Positions 1 to 7,678 of a DNA stretch of 25,427 bases are shown one piece after another; the first letter of the stretch is position 1; every line of letters begins with the position of its first letter. The notes under the pieces are model-generated. The model was not told the DNA's origin, searched no databases, and was given only the letters and a program-made list of their open reading frames with translations. A program made the position numbers and the translations under genes. This DNA comes from an uncultured Alistipes sp. (GTDB lineage Bacteria; Bacteroidota; Bacteroidia; Bacteroidales; Rikenellaceae): the NCBI GenBank assembly GCA_904502285.1, contig CAJGEC010000024.1:1-25427 (forward strand), given 5' to 3'.

Positions 1-179
1 CCGTTTCGACAAAGGAGACCATCGAGGTGAACGGCGAAACCTATCCCGTGTATAAGATGGAAATCTCTAACACATCTCACCCATTCTACACAGGTAAGAT
101 GAAGTTGGTAGATACCGCAGGTCGTGTGGATAAGTTTATGAGCCGTTACGCAAAGCGCTACGATAAGAAGAACAAGTAG
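1..179 (+). CDS. rpmE2: 50S ribosomal protein L31, zinc-free (type B-like), 5' end missing
   Basis: The reading frame is open from the window edge (first full codon at 3) to TAG at 177-179 and gives the last 58 residues, so roughly the first 25 are missing. The segment SHPFYTGK followed by VDTAGRVDKF is the L31 signature. In zinc-binding L31 a CxxC pair lies just before HPFYTGK; here that place reads NTS, so this is the Cys-free type whose function does not need zinc. The protein is part of the large ribosomal subunit, near the contact with the 30S head. A strong terminator follows 26 bases after the stop, so L31 ends its own transcript. The family call is firm; the type B label rests on the visible half only. 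Confidence 0.93.
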   Translation, partial: VSTKETIEVNGETYPVYKMEISNTSHPFYTGKMKLVDTAGRVDKFMSRYAKRYDKKNK

Positions 180-205
180 TAGATCTTGTTTCTCAGAAAG
201 TTTGA

Positions 206-240
206 GAGCGAATCCAAGGTTTGGATTTGCTCTTTTTTTT
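206..240 (+). terminator. Rho-independent terminator after rpmE2
   Basis: Arms GAGCGAATCC (206-215) and GGATTTGCTC (223-232) pair over 10 bp with one G-T wobble around a 7-base loop. Eight T follow at 233-240. This is a textbook intrinsic terminator placed just after L31. Confidence 0.92.
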
Positions 241-325
241 CCTCTCTTTGGGGCAAACCTCTAAGATAGTTCCGTCCGCTGTGAAAAATATTCAAGTAAA
301 CTCTATATTTCTCGCGAGTTCTTCG

Positions 326-333
326 TATCTTTG
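326..333 (+). promoter_or_regulatory. Candidate -7 element (TATCTTTG) for maf and the S46 peptidase
   Basis: TATCTTTG fits the Bacteroidota housekeeping -7 consensus TAnnTTTG exactly. It lies 23 bases before the maf start and after the L31 terminator. No good TTTG is seen at the -33 position (the region is ATATTT), so the call rests on the -7 box and the placement. Confidence 0.6.
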
Positions 334-356
334 TCACGTATATATAATATATTGAT

Positions 357-971
357 ATGTTGCTACACGAAAAACTCAAGGAGTTCAACATAATCCTCGC
401 CTCTGTATCGCCACGACGCAGGGAGTTGCTTAAGGAGACAGGCATCGAGTATCGTCTGGCCACTAAGTTTGAGTGCGACGAGTGCTACCCCGCTACCCTC
501 CCAGCAGAGGAGGTAGCGCCATACCTCGCTACGCTCAAAAGCCACGCCTACCCCTTTGACCTCGCACATAACGATATACTCATCACGGCCGACACTACGG
601 TAGTCCTCGAAGGAGAGGTCTTGGGCAAGCCCTCATCAAAGCAGGAGGCCAAGCAGATGATTGCGCGCTTAGCGGGCAAAGAGCATTGCGTGGTTACGGG
701 AGTGACCATACGTTCAAGAGAGAGGGAGCGCACCTTCGCCTCGTCGAGCAAAGTGCGTTTCGCATCACTCACAAGCCAGGAGATAGAGTACTACGTCGAG
801 CACTACAACCCTATGGACAAGGCTGGCGCTTACGGTATCCAGGAGTGGATAGGCTACGTAGGCATCGAGAGTATCGAGGGCTCATTCTTCAACGTGATGG
901 GGTTGCCCGTACAACGCCTATACCGCGAATTGGAGTGCTTCATCGAGGCCCTTCCATCGTGCTATCTTTAA
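357..971 (+). CDS. maf: Maf-family nucleoside triphosphate pyrophosphatase (dTTP/UTP type)
   Basis: The protein has 204 residues, normal for the family. Maf proteins hydrolyse non-canonical or excess nucleoside triphosphates to the monophosphate and pyrophosphate in the cytoplasm. The N-terminal motif SxSPRR is at residues 16-21, the catalytic acidic residue in TADTTV at Asp79, DKAGAYGIQ at 154-162, and the GS..NVMGLP segment at 175-184. DKAGAYGIQ is typical of the YhdE type (dTTP/UTP) rather than the YceF type (m7GTP), so the substrate call follows family knowledge. The ATG at 357 is preceded by AT-rich sequence without a Shine-Dalgarno element, as is usual in this phylum. The next gene starts 28 bases downstream, so the two are probably co-transcribed. 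Confidence 0.93.
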   Translation: MLLHEKLKEFNIILASVSPRRRELLKETGIEYRLATKFECDECYPATLPAEEVAPYLATLKSHAYPFDLAHNDILITADTTVVLEGEVLGKPSSKQEAKQMIARLAGKEHCVVTGVTIRSRERERTFASSSKVRFASLTSQEIEYYVEHYNPMDKAGAYGIQEWIGYVGIESIEGSFFNVMGLPVQRLYRELECFIEALPSCYL

Positions 972-999
972 GAAATTATAAACATAAAACTATAACACA

Positions 1000-3024
1000 A
1001 TGAAACGAACACTAATCCTCTTCGCGTTGCTCTTCGCAACGACATTCACGGCAGTAGCCGACAAGGGTATGTGGCTACCCTCGCTTATCTCGACTCGCAT
1101 CAAGGATATGAAATCCAAGGGTTTCAAACTCTCTGCCGAGGATATCTACTCGATTAACGAGGCATCGCTCAAGGATGCTGTGGTACTCTTCGACGGCGGT
1201 TGCACAGGCGAGATCGTATCCGAAAAGGGTCTTCTCATCACCAACCACCACTGCGGTTACGACGCCATTCAGGCCCTCTCGACCGTAGAGCACGACTACC
1301 TCACCGATGGTTTCTGGGCTATGTCCCACGACGAGGAGTTGCACTGTCCAGGCCTCAAGGTACACATCCTTGTACGTATGGAGGAGGTTACCGACCGCCT
1401 CGCCAAGGGTGAGACTAAGGAGGATATCATCGCAAAGGCTGAGGCCGAGGGCGTGGGCTACCGCGCAAAGGTGGAGTCGATGTACTATGGCAATATGGCC
1501 TACCTCTTCCTCTACCGCGAGTTCTCTGATGTGCGCCTTGTGGGTACACCTCCAACAGCTATCGGTAAGTTCGGTGCCGACAACGACAACTGGATTTGGC
1601 CACGCCACACTGGCGACTTCTCTATCTTCCGCATCTATGCCGACCAGAACAACGAGCCTGCGGAGTATAGCGCATCTAACAAGCCATACACCCCTGCTCG
1701 CCACTTCAAGATCTCAACCAAGGGTGTCAAGGAGGGTGACTTCACTATGATTTATGGTTTCCCTGGCAATACCCAGGAGTATATCACTTCGGATGCTGTG
1801 GAGTACGTAGCCGAGATATCCGACCCTACGAAGATCGATCTTCGCACCAAGCGTCTCGACATCATCGGTGCTGCACAGGCAACTTCGGCTAAGACTCGTA
1901 TTCAGTATGCCGCTAAGCAGGCAAATATCGCCAATGCGTGGAAGAAGTGGCAGGGCGAGGTTAAGGGTATCAACCGCCTCGGCACTGTAGCCAAGAAACT
2001 CGACTATGAGGCACGTTTCCGCGCCGACAACCCCGATAAGGCATACCTTTTGGACTCTTTGGCTGCAGCATACGAGCGCAACCAGGAGGGCTACTTCAAC
2101 TATGAGTTGTACACCGAGACCTTGCGAGGTATCGAGTTGCAGAGCGCCGTTATCATCGCCCTCAACGAGAAATTTAGCCCAGAGCAGAAGATGGCCCTCG
2201 CAGAGCTCTTCTACAAGGACTTCGACATCAACGTAGACCGCGCTATCGCAGTGGCTATGCTCAAGGAGTACGAGGCGATGGGAACCTACATCTCTGAGGA
2301 GTTGAAGGCCTTGTTCGACAAGTTCGGTGGTGCTGAGAACTACGCTAACTGGCTCTACGACAACACTAAGATTGGCTCATTCGAGACCTTTAGCGTCGAG
2401 GCCGCTAAGTGCGACCCTATGGCCGAGTTCGTATCGGCTATCGCACCAATCCAGCAGCGCGTCAAGCCATATACCTACCGCAACTTCAGCAACCACCCCG
2501 ACATCGAGCGTTGGTTCCGCCCATACGTGAAGGCCTTGATGGAGTGGGATAAGAAGCGTGCCTTCTTCCCCGATGCAAACCTCACATTGCGTGTGGCTTA
2601 TGGTAAGGTTGCAGGCTATGAGTATGCCGATGGCGAGTACCACTTGCCACAGACCACCTTGGAGGGTATTATGGAGAAGGATAACCCAGAGATCTACGAC
2701 TACAATATCCCACAGCGTCTCCGCGACGTCTATGCCGAGAAGGATTATGGTCGCTGGGGTGTGATGATGAATGGCAAGTACACCGTACCTGTCTGCTTCA
2801 TCGCCACCAACCACACTACAGGTGGTAACTCTGGCTCTCCAGTACTCAATGGCAAGGGCGAGCTTATCGGTGTGAACTTCGACCGCACTTGGCTCTCTAC
2901 GATGAGCGATATCGAGTTCGATGAGAGTCTCTGCCGCAACATCATATGCGACATCCGCTACGTCTTGTTCGTAGTAGATAAGGTTGGCGGTGCTGGCTGG
3001 CTTATCGACGAGATGGGCCTATAG
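1000..3024 (+). CDS. dpp11: Exported S46 dipeptidyl-peptidase, DPP11-like (Asp/Glu-specific)
   Basis: The 674-residue protein has a signal peptide (hydrophobic residues 5-18, likely cleavage after Ala20) and acts in the periplasm, removing dipeptides from peptide N-termini. The chymotrypsin-like triad is visible: His84 in NHHC, Asp206 in HTGDFS and Ser611 in GGNSGSP. In the S46 family the residue 18 positions after the catalytic Ser sets the P1 preference: Arg in DPP11 (Asp/Glu), Gly in DPP7 (hydrophobic). Here it is Arg629, in the segment NFDRTW, so Asp/Glu specificity is predicted. It is somewhat shorter than the well-studied Porphyromonas enzyme of about 720 residues. It follows maf by 28 bases with no promoter between them and ends at a hairpin. 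Such enzymes feed amino-acid-using Bacteroidales with dipeptides. Confidence 0.92.
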   Translation: MKRTLILFALLFATTFTAVADKGMWLPSLISTRIKDMKSKGFKLSAEDIYSINEASLKDAVVLFDGGCTGEIVSEKGLLITNHHCGYDAIQALSTVEHDYLTDGFWAMSHDEELHCPGLKVHILVRMEEVTDRLAKGETKEDIIAKAEAEGVGYRAKVESMYYGNMAYLFLYREFSDVRLVGTPPTAIGKFGADNDNWIWPRHTGDFSIFRIYADQNNEPAEYSASNKPYTPARHFKISTKGVKEGDFTMIYGFPGNTQEYITSDAVEYVAEISDPTKIDLRTKRLDIIGAAQATSAKTRIQYAAKQANIANAWKKWQGEVKGINRLGTVAKKLDYEARFRADNPDKAYLLDSLAAAYERNQEGYFNYELYTETLRGIELQSAVIIALNEKFSPEQKMALAELFYKDFDINVDRAIAVAMLKEYEAMGTYISEELKALFDKFGGAENYANWLYDNTKIGSFETFSVEAAKCDPMAEFVSAIAPIQQRVKPYTYRNFSNHPDIERWFRPYVKALMEWDKKRAFFPDANLTLRVAYGKVAGYEYADGEYHLPQTTLEGIMEKDNPEIYDYNIPQRLRDVYAEKDYGRWGVMMNGKYTVPVCFIATNHTTGGNSGSPVLNGKGELIGVNFDRTWLSTMSDIEFDESLCRNIICDIRYVLFVVDKVGGAGWLIDEMGL

Positions 3025-3031
3025 GTTACGT

Positions 3032-3074
3032 ATATAGTGGAGGGTGTTCGAGCACCCTCCTATATCTAATTTTT
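3032..3074 (+). terminator. Probable terminator after the S46 peptidase gene
   Basis: Arms GGAGGGTG (3039-3046) and CACCCTCC (3053-3060) form a perfect 8-bp GC-rich stem with a 6-base loop, and flanking ATATA/TATAT can extend it. The T run (five T at 3070-3074) starts 9 bases after the stem, so termination may be incomplete and could allow read-through into lpxB. Confidence 0.65.
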
Positions 3075-3085
3075 AAGGAAAAAGT

Positions 3086-4213
3086 ATGAAGTACTACGTT
3101 ATCGCTGGTGAGCCCTCAGGCGACCTCCACGGCGGTAAACTGCTCAGAGGTATCAGAGAGGAGGATGCCGAGGCTACGTTCCGCTTCTGCGGTGGCGACC
3201 GTATGGCCGAGGTTGCGGGAAGTGATGCTATGCTCTACCACTATACCGAGATGTCGTTCTTTGGCTTTGTGCAGGTGGCTATGAACCTACGCACCATCTT
3301 TGGCCAGATAGATAGTGTGAAGGCCGACATAAGCCGTTTCAACCCCGACGTAGTGATACTCATCGACTACCCCGCCTTCAACCTACGCATAGCCAAATGG
3401 GCTAAGGCTCAGGGTATCAAGGTATACTACTACATTGCACCCAAGGTATGGGCGTGGAAGGAGCGCAGGGTGAAGAGCATCCGCAAGTATGTGGACCGCC
3501 TCTACACCATCTTCCCCTTCGAGAGCGACTACTTCCGCTCACACGGCATCGAGCCACACTTCTTTGGCAACCCCTTAGTGGATGATATCGCCGAGCGCAA
3601 ACCATCACTCCCCACACGCGAGGAGTTCTGCAAAGAGTGGGGATTGGATGAGCGCCCCATAGTATCACTCTTGGCTGGTAGCCGAGTCTCGGAGATTAAG
3701 GCCAACCTCGCAGATATGGTGGCCATAGCGCGCCAACTCCCTGAGAAGCAGTTTGTGGTTACGGCAGTGCCGTGGATAGATAGGGCTTTGTACGACTCCA
3801 TCATTGGGGATAGCGGAGTAAAGTATGTATGCAACAGCACCCAGCAGGCCCTATCGCTAAGCGAGGCTGCCATAGTAACTTCGGGAACTGCGACCTTAGA
3901 GACCGCCCTTATGGGAATTCCTGAGGTGGTGCTGTATCACGTGCCTCTCCTCTACGAGAAACTAAAACCCTACTTTCTGCGCATACCCTATATCTCGTTA
4001 GTGAACATCAACCTCAACCGCGAGTCGGTCAAGGAGTTGGTATGTGCCAACCTCGACATCGCCAAGGCCACCGAGGAGCTACGTTCAATCCTCAAGGGAG
4101 GTAGCCAACGAGAGCGTATGCTCAACGACTTCGCCGAGTTGGCCCAGATGATGGGAGGCGATGGTGCTTCACGACGTTTTGCTAAGGATATAGTAAACTC
4201 TCTTAACCGATGA
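3086..4213 (+). CDS. lpxB: Lipid-A-disaccharide synthase (GT19)
   Basis: LpxB joins UDP-2,3-diacylglucosamine and lipid X (2,3-diacylglucosamine 1-phosphate) to make the tetra-acylated disaccharide precursor of lipid A, at the cytoplasmic face of the inner membrane. The protein has 375 residues, the usual length. Family motifs seen in order are GEPSGD (8-13), GGDRM (36-40), YIAPKVWAWKERR (116-128), FGNPLVDD (160-167) and LAGSRVSEI (196-204). No promoter is obvious in the 61 bases after the upstream gene, which contain its terminator-like hairpin. The stop codon overlaps the next start in an ATGA arrangement, so the downstream gene is translationally coupled. Confidence 0.96.
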   Translation: MKYYVIAGEPSGDLHGGKLLRGIREEDAEATFRFCGGDRMAEVAGSDAMLYHYTEMSFFGFVQVAMNLRTIFGQIDSVKADISRFNPDVVILIDYPAFNLRIAKWAKAQGIKVYYYIAPKVWAWKERRVKSIRKYVDRLYTIFPFESDYFRSHGIEPHFFGNPLVDDIAERKPSLPTREEFCKEWGLDERPIVSLLAGSRVSEIKANLADMVAIARQLPEKQFVVTAVPWIDRALYDSIIGDSGVKYVCNSTQQALSLSEAAIVTSGTATLETALMGIPEVVLYHVPLLYEKLKPYFLRIPYISLVNINLNRESVKELVCANLDIAKATEELRSILKGGSQRERMLNDFAELAQMMGGDGASRRFAKDIVNSLNR

Positions 4214-4785
4214 AACTGATAAACATCATAAACAACTACTCCGCTGAGGGCGAGGCTCCACGCTTCTACCTCAAGGCCGACACTGCCCTACTGCGCAACA
4301 ACGACACCTTCTACATCCCCGACGGTGTGGGTCGCGTCGTGGCGATGCCTCATATAGTATTGAAGAATGCGCGCCTTGCCAAGTGCCTTGGTGAACGCTT
4401 CGCTACACGATGCATCGATGGCGTGATGGGAGGTGTTACCTTCACCGCAATAGATAAACTCGAAGAGGCGCAACGCGAGGGACTACCCTGGGATGAGGCC
4501 GTAGGCTTCGACCACTCCTCGGCACTCTCACTCGATACCCTTTCGCGCGACGCTATGCTTGAAGGGGCGAGGTTCTATATCAACGATGAGCTACGCGCCA
4601 CGATAGCGATTAGCGATATGCGCTTCAGCCCCGACCGTATCATCAGTCACCTCTCCGAAGCGATGACACTACGCATTGGCGACCTCATCTACTTAGGCTC
4701 TGCGGAGTCGTTCGAGGTGAAGGCTGGCGACAACTACAAACTATTTATCGGCCAGAATAGGCTCTTGGATTTCGACATCAAGTAG
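4210..4785 (+). CDS. Small FAH-fold protein (fumarylacetoacetate hydrolase-like), metal ligands not visible
   Basis: The 191-residue protein overlaps lpxB by 4 bases (ATGA). It matches the FAH/2-hydroxyhepta-2,4-diene-1,7-dioate isomerase fold along its length: FYLKADTALL (19-28) for the F.KP..al segment, GLPWDEAVGFD (91-101) for G.PW..aKgFD, and C-terminal segments resembling the family's NGe.rq....dM.f....li..ls...tL..GD.i..G pattern (about 125-165). The metal-binding ExE motif is missing: the equivalent stretch near residues 44-53 reads VAMPHIVLKN. The later ND ligand is also not apparent. Known members use a divalent cation for C-C bond hydrolysis, decarboxylation or tautomerisation, so activity is doubtful. 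Coupling to lpxB may reflect only shared expression. The fold call is fairly sure; the function is unknown. Confidence 0.72.
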   Translation: MKLINIINNYSAEGEAPRFYLKADTALLRNNDTFYIPDGVGRVVAMPHIVLKNARLAKCLGERFATRCIDGVMGGVTFTAIDKLEEAQREGLPWDEAVGFDHSSALSLDTLSRDAMLEGARFYINDELRATIAISDMRFSPDRIISHLSEAMTLRIGDLIYLGSAESFEVKAGDNYKLFIGQNRLLDFDIK

Positions 4786-4811
4786 TCTGTTGTACCTATA
4801 TTAATATAGTA

Positions 4812-4846
4812 AGAGGATGCTCATACGTTGGTGAGCATCCTCTCTT
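4812..4846. terminator. Hairpin shared by the converging lpxB-FAH and tamB-trmD transcripts
   Basis: AGAGGATGCTCA (4812-4823) and TGAGCATCCTCT (4832-4843) pair perfectly over 12 bp around an 8-base loop. The hairpin lies between two converging genes and can act for both strands. There is no long T run on either side, so termination strength cannot be judged. Confidence 0.78.
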
Positions 4847-4866
4847 CTATACAAGCTCCACTCTTT

Positions 4867-5541
4867 TTACTCAAGCAAATCGGGGCGCAACTCCTGGGTG
4901 CGCGCAATAGCCTGCTCCTCCTGCCACTTCTCAATCTCGGCAAAATTGCCCGAAAGCAACACATCGGGCACCTTCCAGCCGTTAAACTCCGAAGGGCGTG
5001 TGTAGACAGGTGGGGCAAGGAGGTTATCCTGGAAGCAGTCGGTGAGGGCCGAGGCCTCGTCACCAATAGCACCAGGGATGATGCGCACCACCGAATCGGC
5101 AATGACACAAGCGGCCAACTCACCACCTGTAAGCACATAGTCTCCAATGGAGATCTCACGTGTGATGAGATGCTCACGGATGCGGTAGTCGATACCCTTG
5201 TAGTGGCCACAGAGGATGATGATATTCTTCATCAACGAGAGGCGGTTGGCCTCACGCTGGTTGTAGGTGATACCGTCGGGCGAGGTGAAGATAATCTCGT
5301 CGTAGTCGCGCTCCGACTTCAACTTCTCGATACAGCGATAGACAGGCTCTATCTTCATTACCATACCTGCCTCACCACCGAAGGGGTAGTCATCCACCGT
5401 GCGACGCTTATCGTCGGTGTAGTCCCTCAGGTTATGCACATATATCTCGGCGTGACCCGACTCCTGCGCACGCTTGAGTATCGACTCGTTCAATGGGGAG
5501 GCCAACAGTTCGGGAACTACCGTAATAATATCGATACGCAT
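4867..5541 (-). CDS. trmD: tRNA (guanine-37-N1)-methyltransferase
   Basis: TrmD is a SPOUT-class enzyme that methylates N1 of G37, next to the anticodon, with S-adenosylmethionine; this prevents +1 frameshifting, notably at proline codons. The 224-residue protein carries the trefoil-knot motifs LCGHYKGIDYRI (110-121) and SIGDYVLTGGELA (131-143), the likely catalytic Asp168 in ALTDCF, and PPVYTRP (177-183). The N-terminal Gly-rich segment reads PFGGEAGM rather than the more common Gly-Gly-Pro-Gly-Met ending. It starts 5 bases after the stop of the MBL-fold gene and is therefore probably coupled to it. It is the last gene of the long minus-strand directon. Type I tRNA-Pro substrates of TrmD include the tRNA-Pro(TGG) found later in the window. 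Confidence 0.96.
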   Translation of the reverse strand: MRIDIITVVPELLASPLNESILKRAQESGHAEIYVHNLRDYTDDKRRTVDDYPFGGEAGMVMKIEPVYRCIEKLKSERDYDEIIFTSPDGITYNQREANRLSLMKNIIILCGHYKGIDYRIREHLITREISIGDYVLTGGELAACVIADSVVRIIPGAIGDEASALTDCFQDNLLAPPVYTRPSEFNGWKVPDVLLSGNFAEIEKWQEEQAIARTQELRPDLLE

Positions 5542-5546
5542 AGCGG

Positions 5547-6212
5547 TTATCCTTTATAGTTAATCTCGTTGTTCAACACCTCGACGATGAATGGATTGTA
5601 GAGTACCTCGTGGCCAATGGTAGACTCAGCCTCGTGGCCAGGGTAGATGGTAACATCGTCGCCAAGGGGTACTATCTGCTCCAAGATAGAGTTCATAATC
5701 CACGAATAGTCGCCACCAGGGAGGTCCGTACGACCGATACTCTCTCTAAAGAGGGTGTCGCCCGTGAAGAGGCTCTTGCTCTCGGCGTGGTAGAGGACCA
5801 CGTGGCCAGGAGTATGACCAGGGGTCTTCAAAACATTGAGTGTGGTCTGACCAAAGGTTATGCTCTCCACAGCATCGAGGTCGATATCTACTGCTGGCAC
5901 CTCGTTGCACTTAAGGCCATACATCATACCGCCAGCACAACTGTCGATGAGGAACTGATCCTTCGACGAGCAAGCGAACTGCACGCCATACTGCTCCTTG
6001 AGCCACTTAACACCGCCAAGATGGTCGAAATGGCCGTGGGTATTTACTGCCATTACGGGTTTCAAGCCACGCGACGAGATCATCTCCTCCAAGATCTTAT
6101 TCTCACCCTCAACCATATTACCTGCATCGACGATGATGCACTCCTTAGTGTCGTCCCACACCAAGTATGTATTCTCCCTAAAGGGGTTAAAAACAACTCG
6201 TTTAATCTCCAT
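5547..6212 (-). CDS. MBL-fold metallo-hydrolase (glyoxalase II-like)
   Basis: This is a 221-residue cytoplasmic metallo-beta-lactamase-fold protein. The two-metal site is complete: THGHFDH at 58-64 (His59, His61, Asp63, His64), His133 in TPGHTPGH, Asp152 in FTGDTLF and His193 in YPGHE. The short single-domain form without the C-terminal glutathione-binding domain of human glyoxalase II resembles YcbL-type enzymes, which hydrolyse thioesters such as lactoylglutathione. The true substrate cannot be read from sequence. It lies 11 bases after the DUF1573 gene and 5 bases before trmD, inside the same directon. Confidence 0.88.
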   Translation of the reverse strand: MEIKRVVFNPFRENTYLVWDDTKECIIVDAGNMVEGENKILEEMISSRGLKPVMAVNTHGHFDHLGGVKWLKEQYGVQFACSSKDQFLIDSCAGGMMYGLKCNEVPAVDIDLDAVESITFGQTTLNVLKTPGHTPGHVVLYHAESKSLFTGDTLFRESIGRTDLPGGDYSWIMNSILEQIVPLGDDVTIYPGHEAESTIGHEVLYNPFIVEVLNNEINYKG

Positions 6213-6223
6213 AATATCTTTTT

Positions 6224-6613
6224 TTACTCTATTTCAGCCTTTAATGTAATATGTTGCACACCACTACGTGCCGTAGAGTGTACCTGAAGTACACGGTAGA
6301 AACTACCCTCTGGGGCCTTCGATGGGTCCATCGTGATAGTCAGCGCACTGCGCTGGCCAGGCATAATCTTCTTACGACTGTACTCCACCGTAGTACACGA
6401 ACAACTCGTGCGCACCTCTACAACCACCAATGGCAAATCGCCACTATTGCTAAAGGGTAGGCGCACAATCTGCTTGTCGTCCTGCCTTGAGAGTGTTCCT
6501 AAATCTATGACCTTACTCTGAAACTCAATATCCGCCCCCTCAGGCGCATCCGTAAAGCCATAGGCAAGGGGTAGGCCGAGGGCCATAAGAGCCAAACATA
6601 GTAATCTGCGCAT
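6224..6613 (-). CDS. Exported DUF1573 protein
   Basis: The chosen start is the ATG at 6613; an in-frame TTG pair at 6625-6620 would add four residues but is less likely. The 129-residue protein starts with a signal peptide (MRRLL and a hydrophobic stretch to about residue 18). The mature part is a single Ig-like DUF1573 domain: DLGTL, then F.N.G..PL, then the signature TSCSCTTVEYSRKKIMPGQ at 69-87. DUF1573 proteins are common in Bacteroidota, periplasmic or surface-attached, and resemble ASH/PapD-like folds; their role is not known. It follows tonB by 16 bases. Its place after exbB/exbD/tonB suggests an envelope function, but that is inference. Confidence 0.82.
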   Translation of the reverse strand: MRRLLCLALMALGLPLAYGFTDAPEGADIEFQSKVIDLGTLSRQDDKQIVRLPFSNSGDLPLVVVEVRTSCSCTTVEYSRKKIMPGQRSALTITMDPSKAPEGSFYRVLQVHSTARSGVQHITLKAEIE

Positions 6614-6629
6614 ATCTCTCAACAATTAA

Positions 6630-7235
6630 CTATTGCAACTTAAAATCGTAGGTTATCCTACCTCCCTGAGCCGTACGCTGACTGGGCTTGAACTTAGCCT
6701 TCTTAGCCGCATCCACAGCCAAACGACGAAGGGTCTCGTCCGAGGTCGTCGTACCGTCGAGATCTACCTTTGCTGTTAGCACATCGCCATTGCTGTCGAT
6801 GGTGACATAGACAACCACCCTACCAGCGCTATTATAGCGTGTGCTGGGCTTAGGCAACCCCTCACGCAGACCTCTACCCTGCAGACCCGCATCGAGTTGG
6901 TCGCTACCCTGAAGGTTGTAGCCACTACCCTCACCTCGATTCGACTCACTCTGACCATCGGGGGCTAAGCGGTTACCCGTAGGGACCTCCTCGCTATTGC
7001 CTGCCACGGGCTTAAAGAGCGCATTGGGGTTGAGCGTCTCGGTCTTCTCGGCCTTGCCCTCGGTCTGCATACTCTGCTCCTCGAAGAGAATTTCGAGCGG
7101 AGGGGTTGTCTTATCTACTATGCGCACATCGATAGTTATGAGACTCAGCAAGAGAGCCCCCACGACCATCACCACGAGGGTAATGACCGAGGCATAACGC
7201 ACCGACGAGCGATCTATAGGGTCGTAGTACTCCAT
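6630..7235 (-). CDS. tonB: TonB/TolA-like energy transducer
   Basis: The 201-residue protein has a short cytoplasmic tail, one membrane anchor (about 14-35), a periplasmic linker (about 40-117) and a TonB-type C-terminal domain (about 118-201, with PKPSTRYNSAGRVVVYVTID and ending ITYDFKLQ). It would carry proton-motive-force energy from ExbB/ExbD to an outer-membrane partner. The linker is rich in Gly, Asn, Gln and Ser and lacks the Pro-Lys/Pro-Glu repeats of classical TonB. The C-terminal domain looks like the TonB/AgmX-PglI type found in Tol-like systems, so the partner is probably not an ordinary siderophore or SusC receptor. Its ATG overlaps the exbD stop codon by one base (TAATG). Confidence 0.82.
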   Translation of the reverse strand: MEYYDPIDRSSVRYASVITLVVMVVGALLLSLITIDVRIVDKTTPPLEILFEEQSMQTEGKAEKTETLNPNALFKPVAGNSEEVPTGNRLAPDGQSESNRGEGSGYNLQGSDQLDAGLQGRGLREGLPKPSTRYNSAGRVVVYVTIDSNGDVLTAKVDLDGTTTSDETLRRLAVDAAKKAKFKPSQRTAQGGRITYDFKLQ

Positions 7236-7672
7236 TACTTCTGCTTGGTGGCAAGCACCATTTTATATTTCTCCTCACGCGTGAGGTCGATAATCTCGAC
7301 CAACGCATCTACCGTAACCTTCTCGTCACAACGCAACGAGATATATGGTTTATCCTCCTCTGGGCGCTCAGCATACTCGGCATAGTGGAAGCGCAATGCT
7401 CCTGCAACCTCGGTCACGGTGTTGTAACTCTCACGACTGTTGATGATGTATTTGTAGCCCGACTCCGATGCGCTATCACCAACTACCGAGAGGGCAATCA
7501 CCGATGGGTCACCCTCCGATGAAGAGGATGAGGGCAACGTGAGTTTCACCGCATTATTGGGGTTGATGAGCGTCGTAGCAAGGATGAAGAAGACCAGCAA
7601 CAAGAAGATGAGGTCGGTCATCGATGATGACGAGAACGATGAATCTATTTTTGAACTTCGCTTAATTGCCAT
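7235..7672 (-). CDS. exbD: ExbD/TolR-family proton-channel subunit
   Basis: The 145-residue protein has a short N-terminal tail, one membrane segment (about 20-40) and a periplasmic domain. The essential membrane Asp of this family is present as Asp20 in SMTDLIFLLLVFF. It forms the proton-conducting complex with ExbB in the inner membrane. The periplasmic part has a serine-rich stretch (PSSSSSEG, about 50-57) and the ISLRCDEKVTV segment typical of ExbD. The exbB stop lies 6 bases upstream and the tonB start overlaps its stop, so the three are expressed as a unit. Confidence 0.92.
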   Translation of the reverse strand: MAIKRSSKIDSSFSSSSMTDLIFLLLVFFILATTLINPNNAVKLTLPSSSSSEGDPSVIALSVVGDSASESGYKYIINSRESYNTVTEVAGALRFHYAEYAERPEEDKPYISLRCDEKVTVDALVEIIDLTREEKYKMVLATKQK

Positions 7673-7678
7673 AACCTA

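Noticed and set aside
1075..1704. A 209-codon minus-strand frame inside the S46 peptidase gene
   Set aside because: Shadow of a highly biased coding sequence; the sense frame carries the catalytic residues.
4828..5559. A 243-codon open frame on the plus strand across trmD
   Set aside because: It lies antisense to a complete trmD with all motifs; its translation resembles no family I recognise and mirrors the codon bias of trmD.
5610..6287. A 225-codon open frame on the plus strand across the MBL-fold gene
   Set aside because: Antisense shadow of a complete metallo-hydrolase; no start context or known domain.
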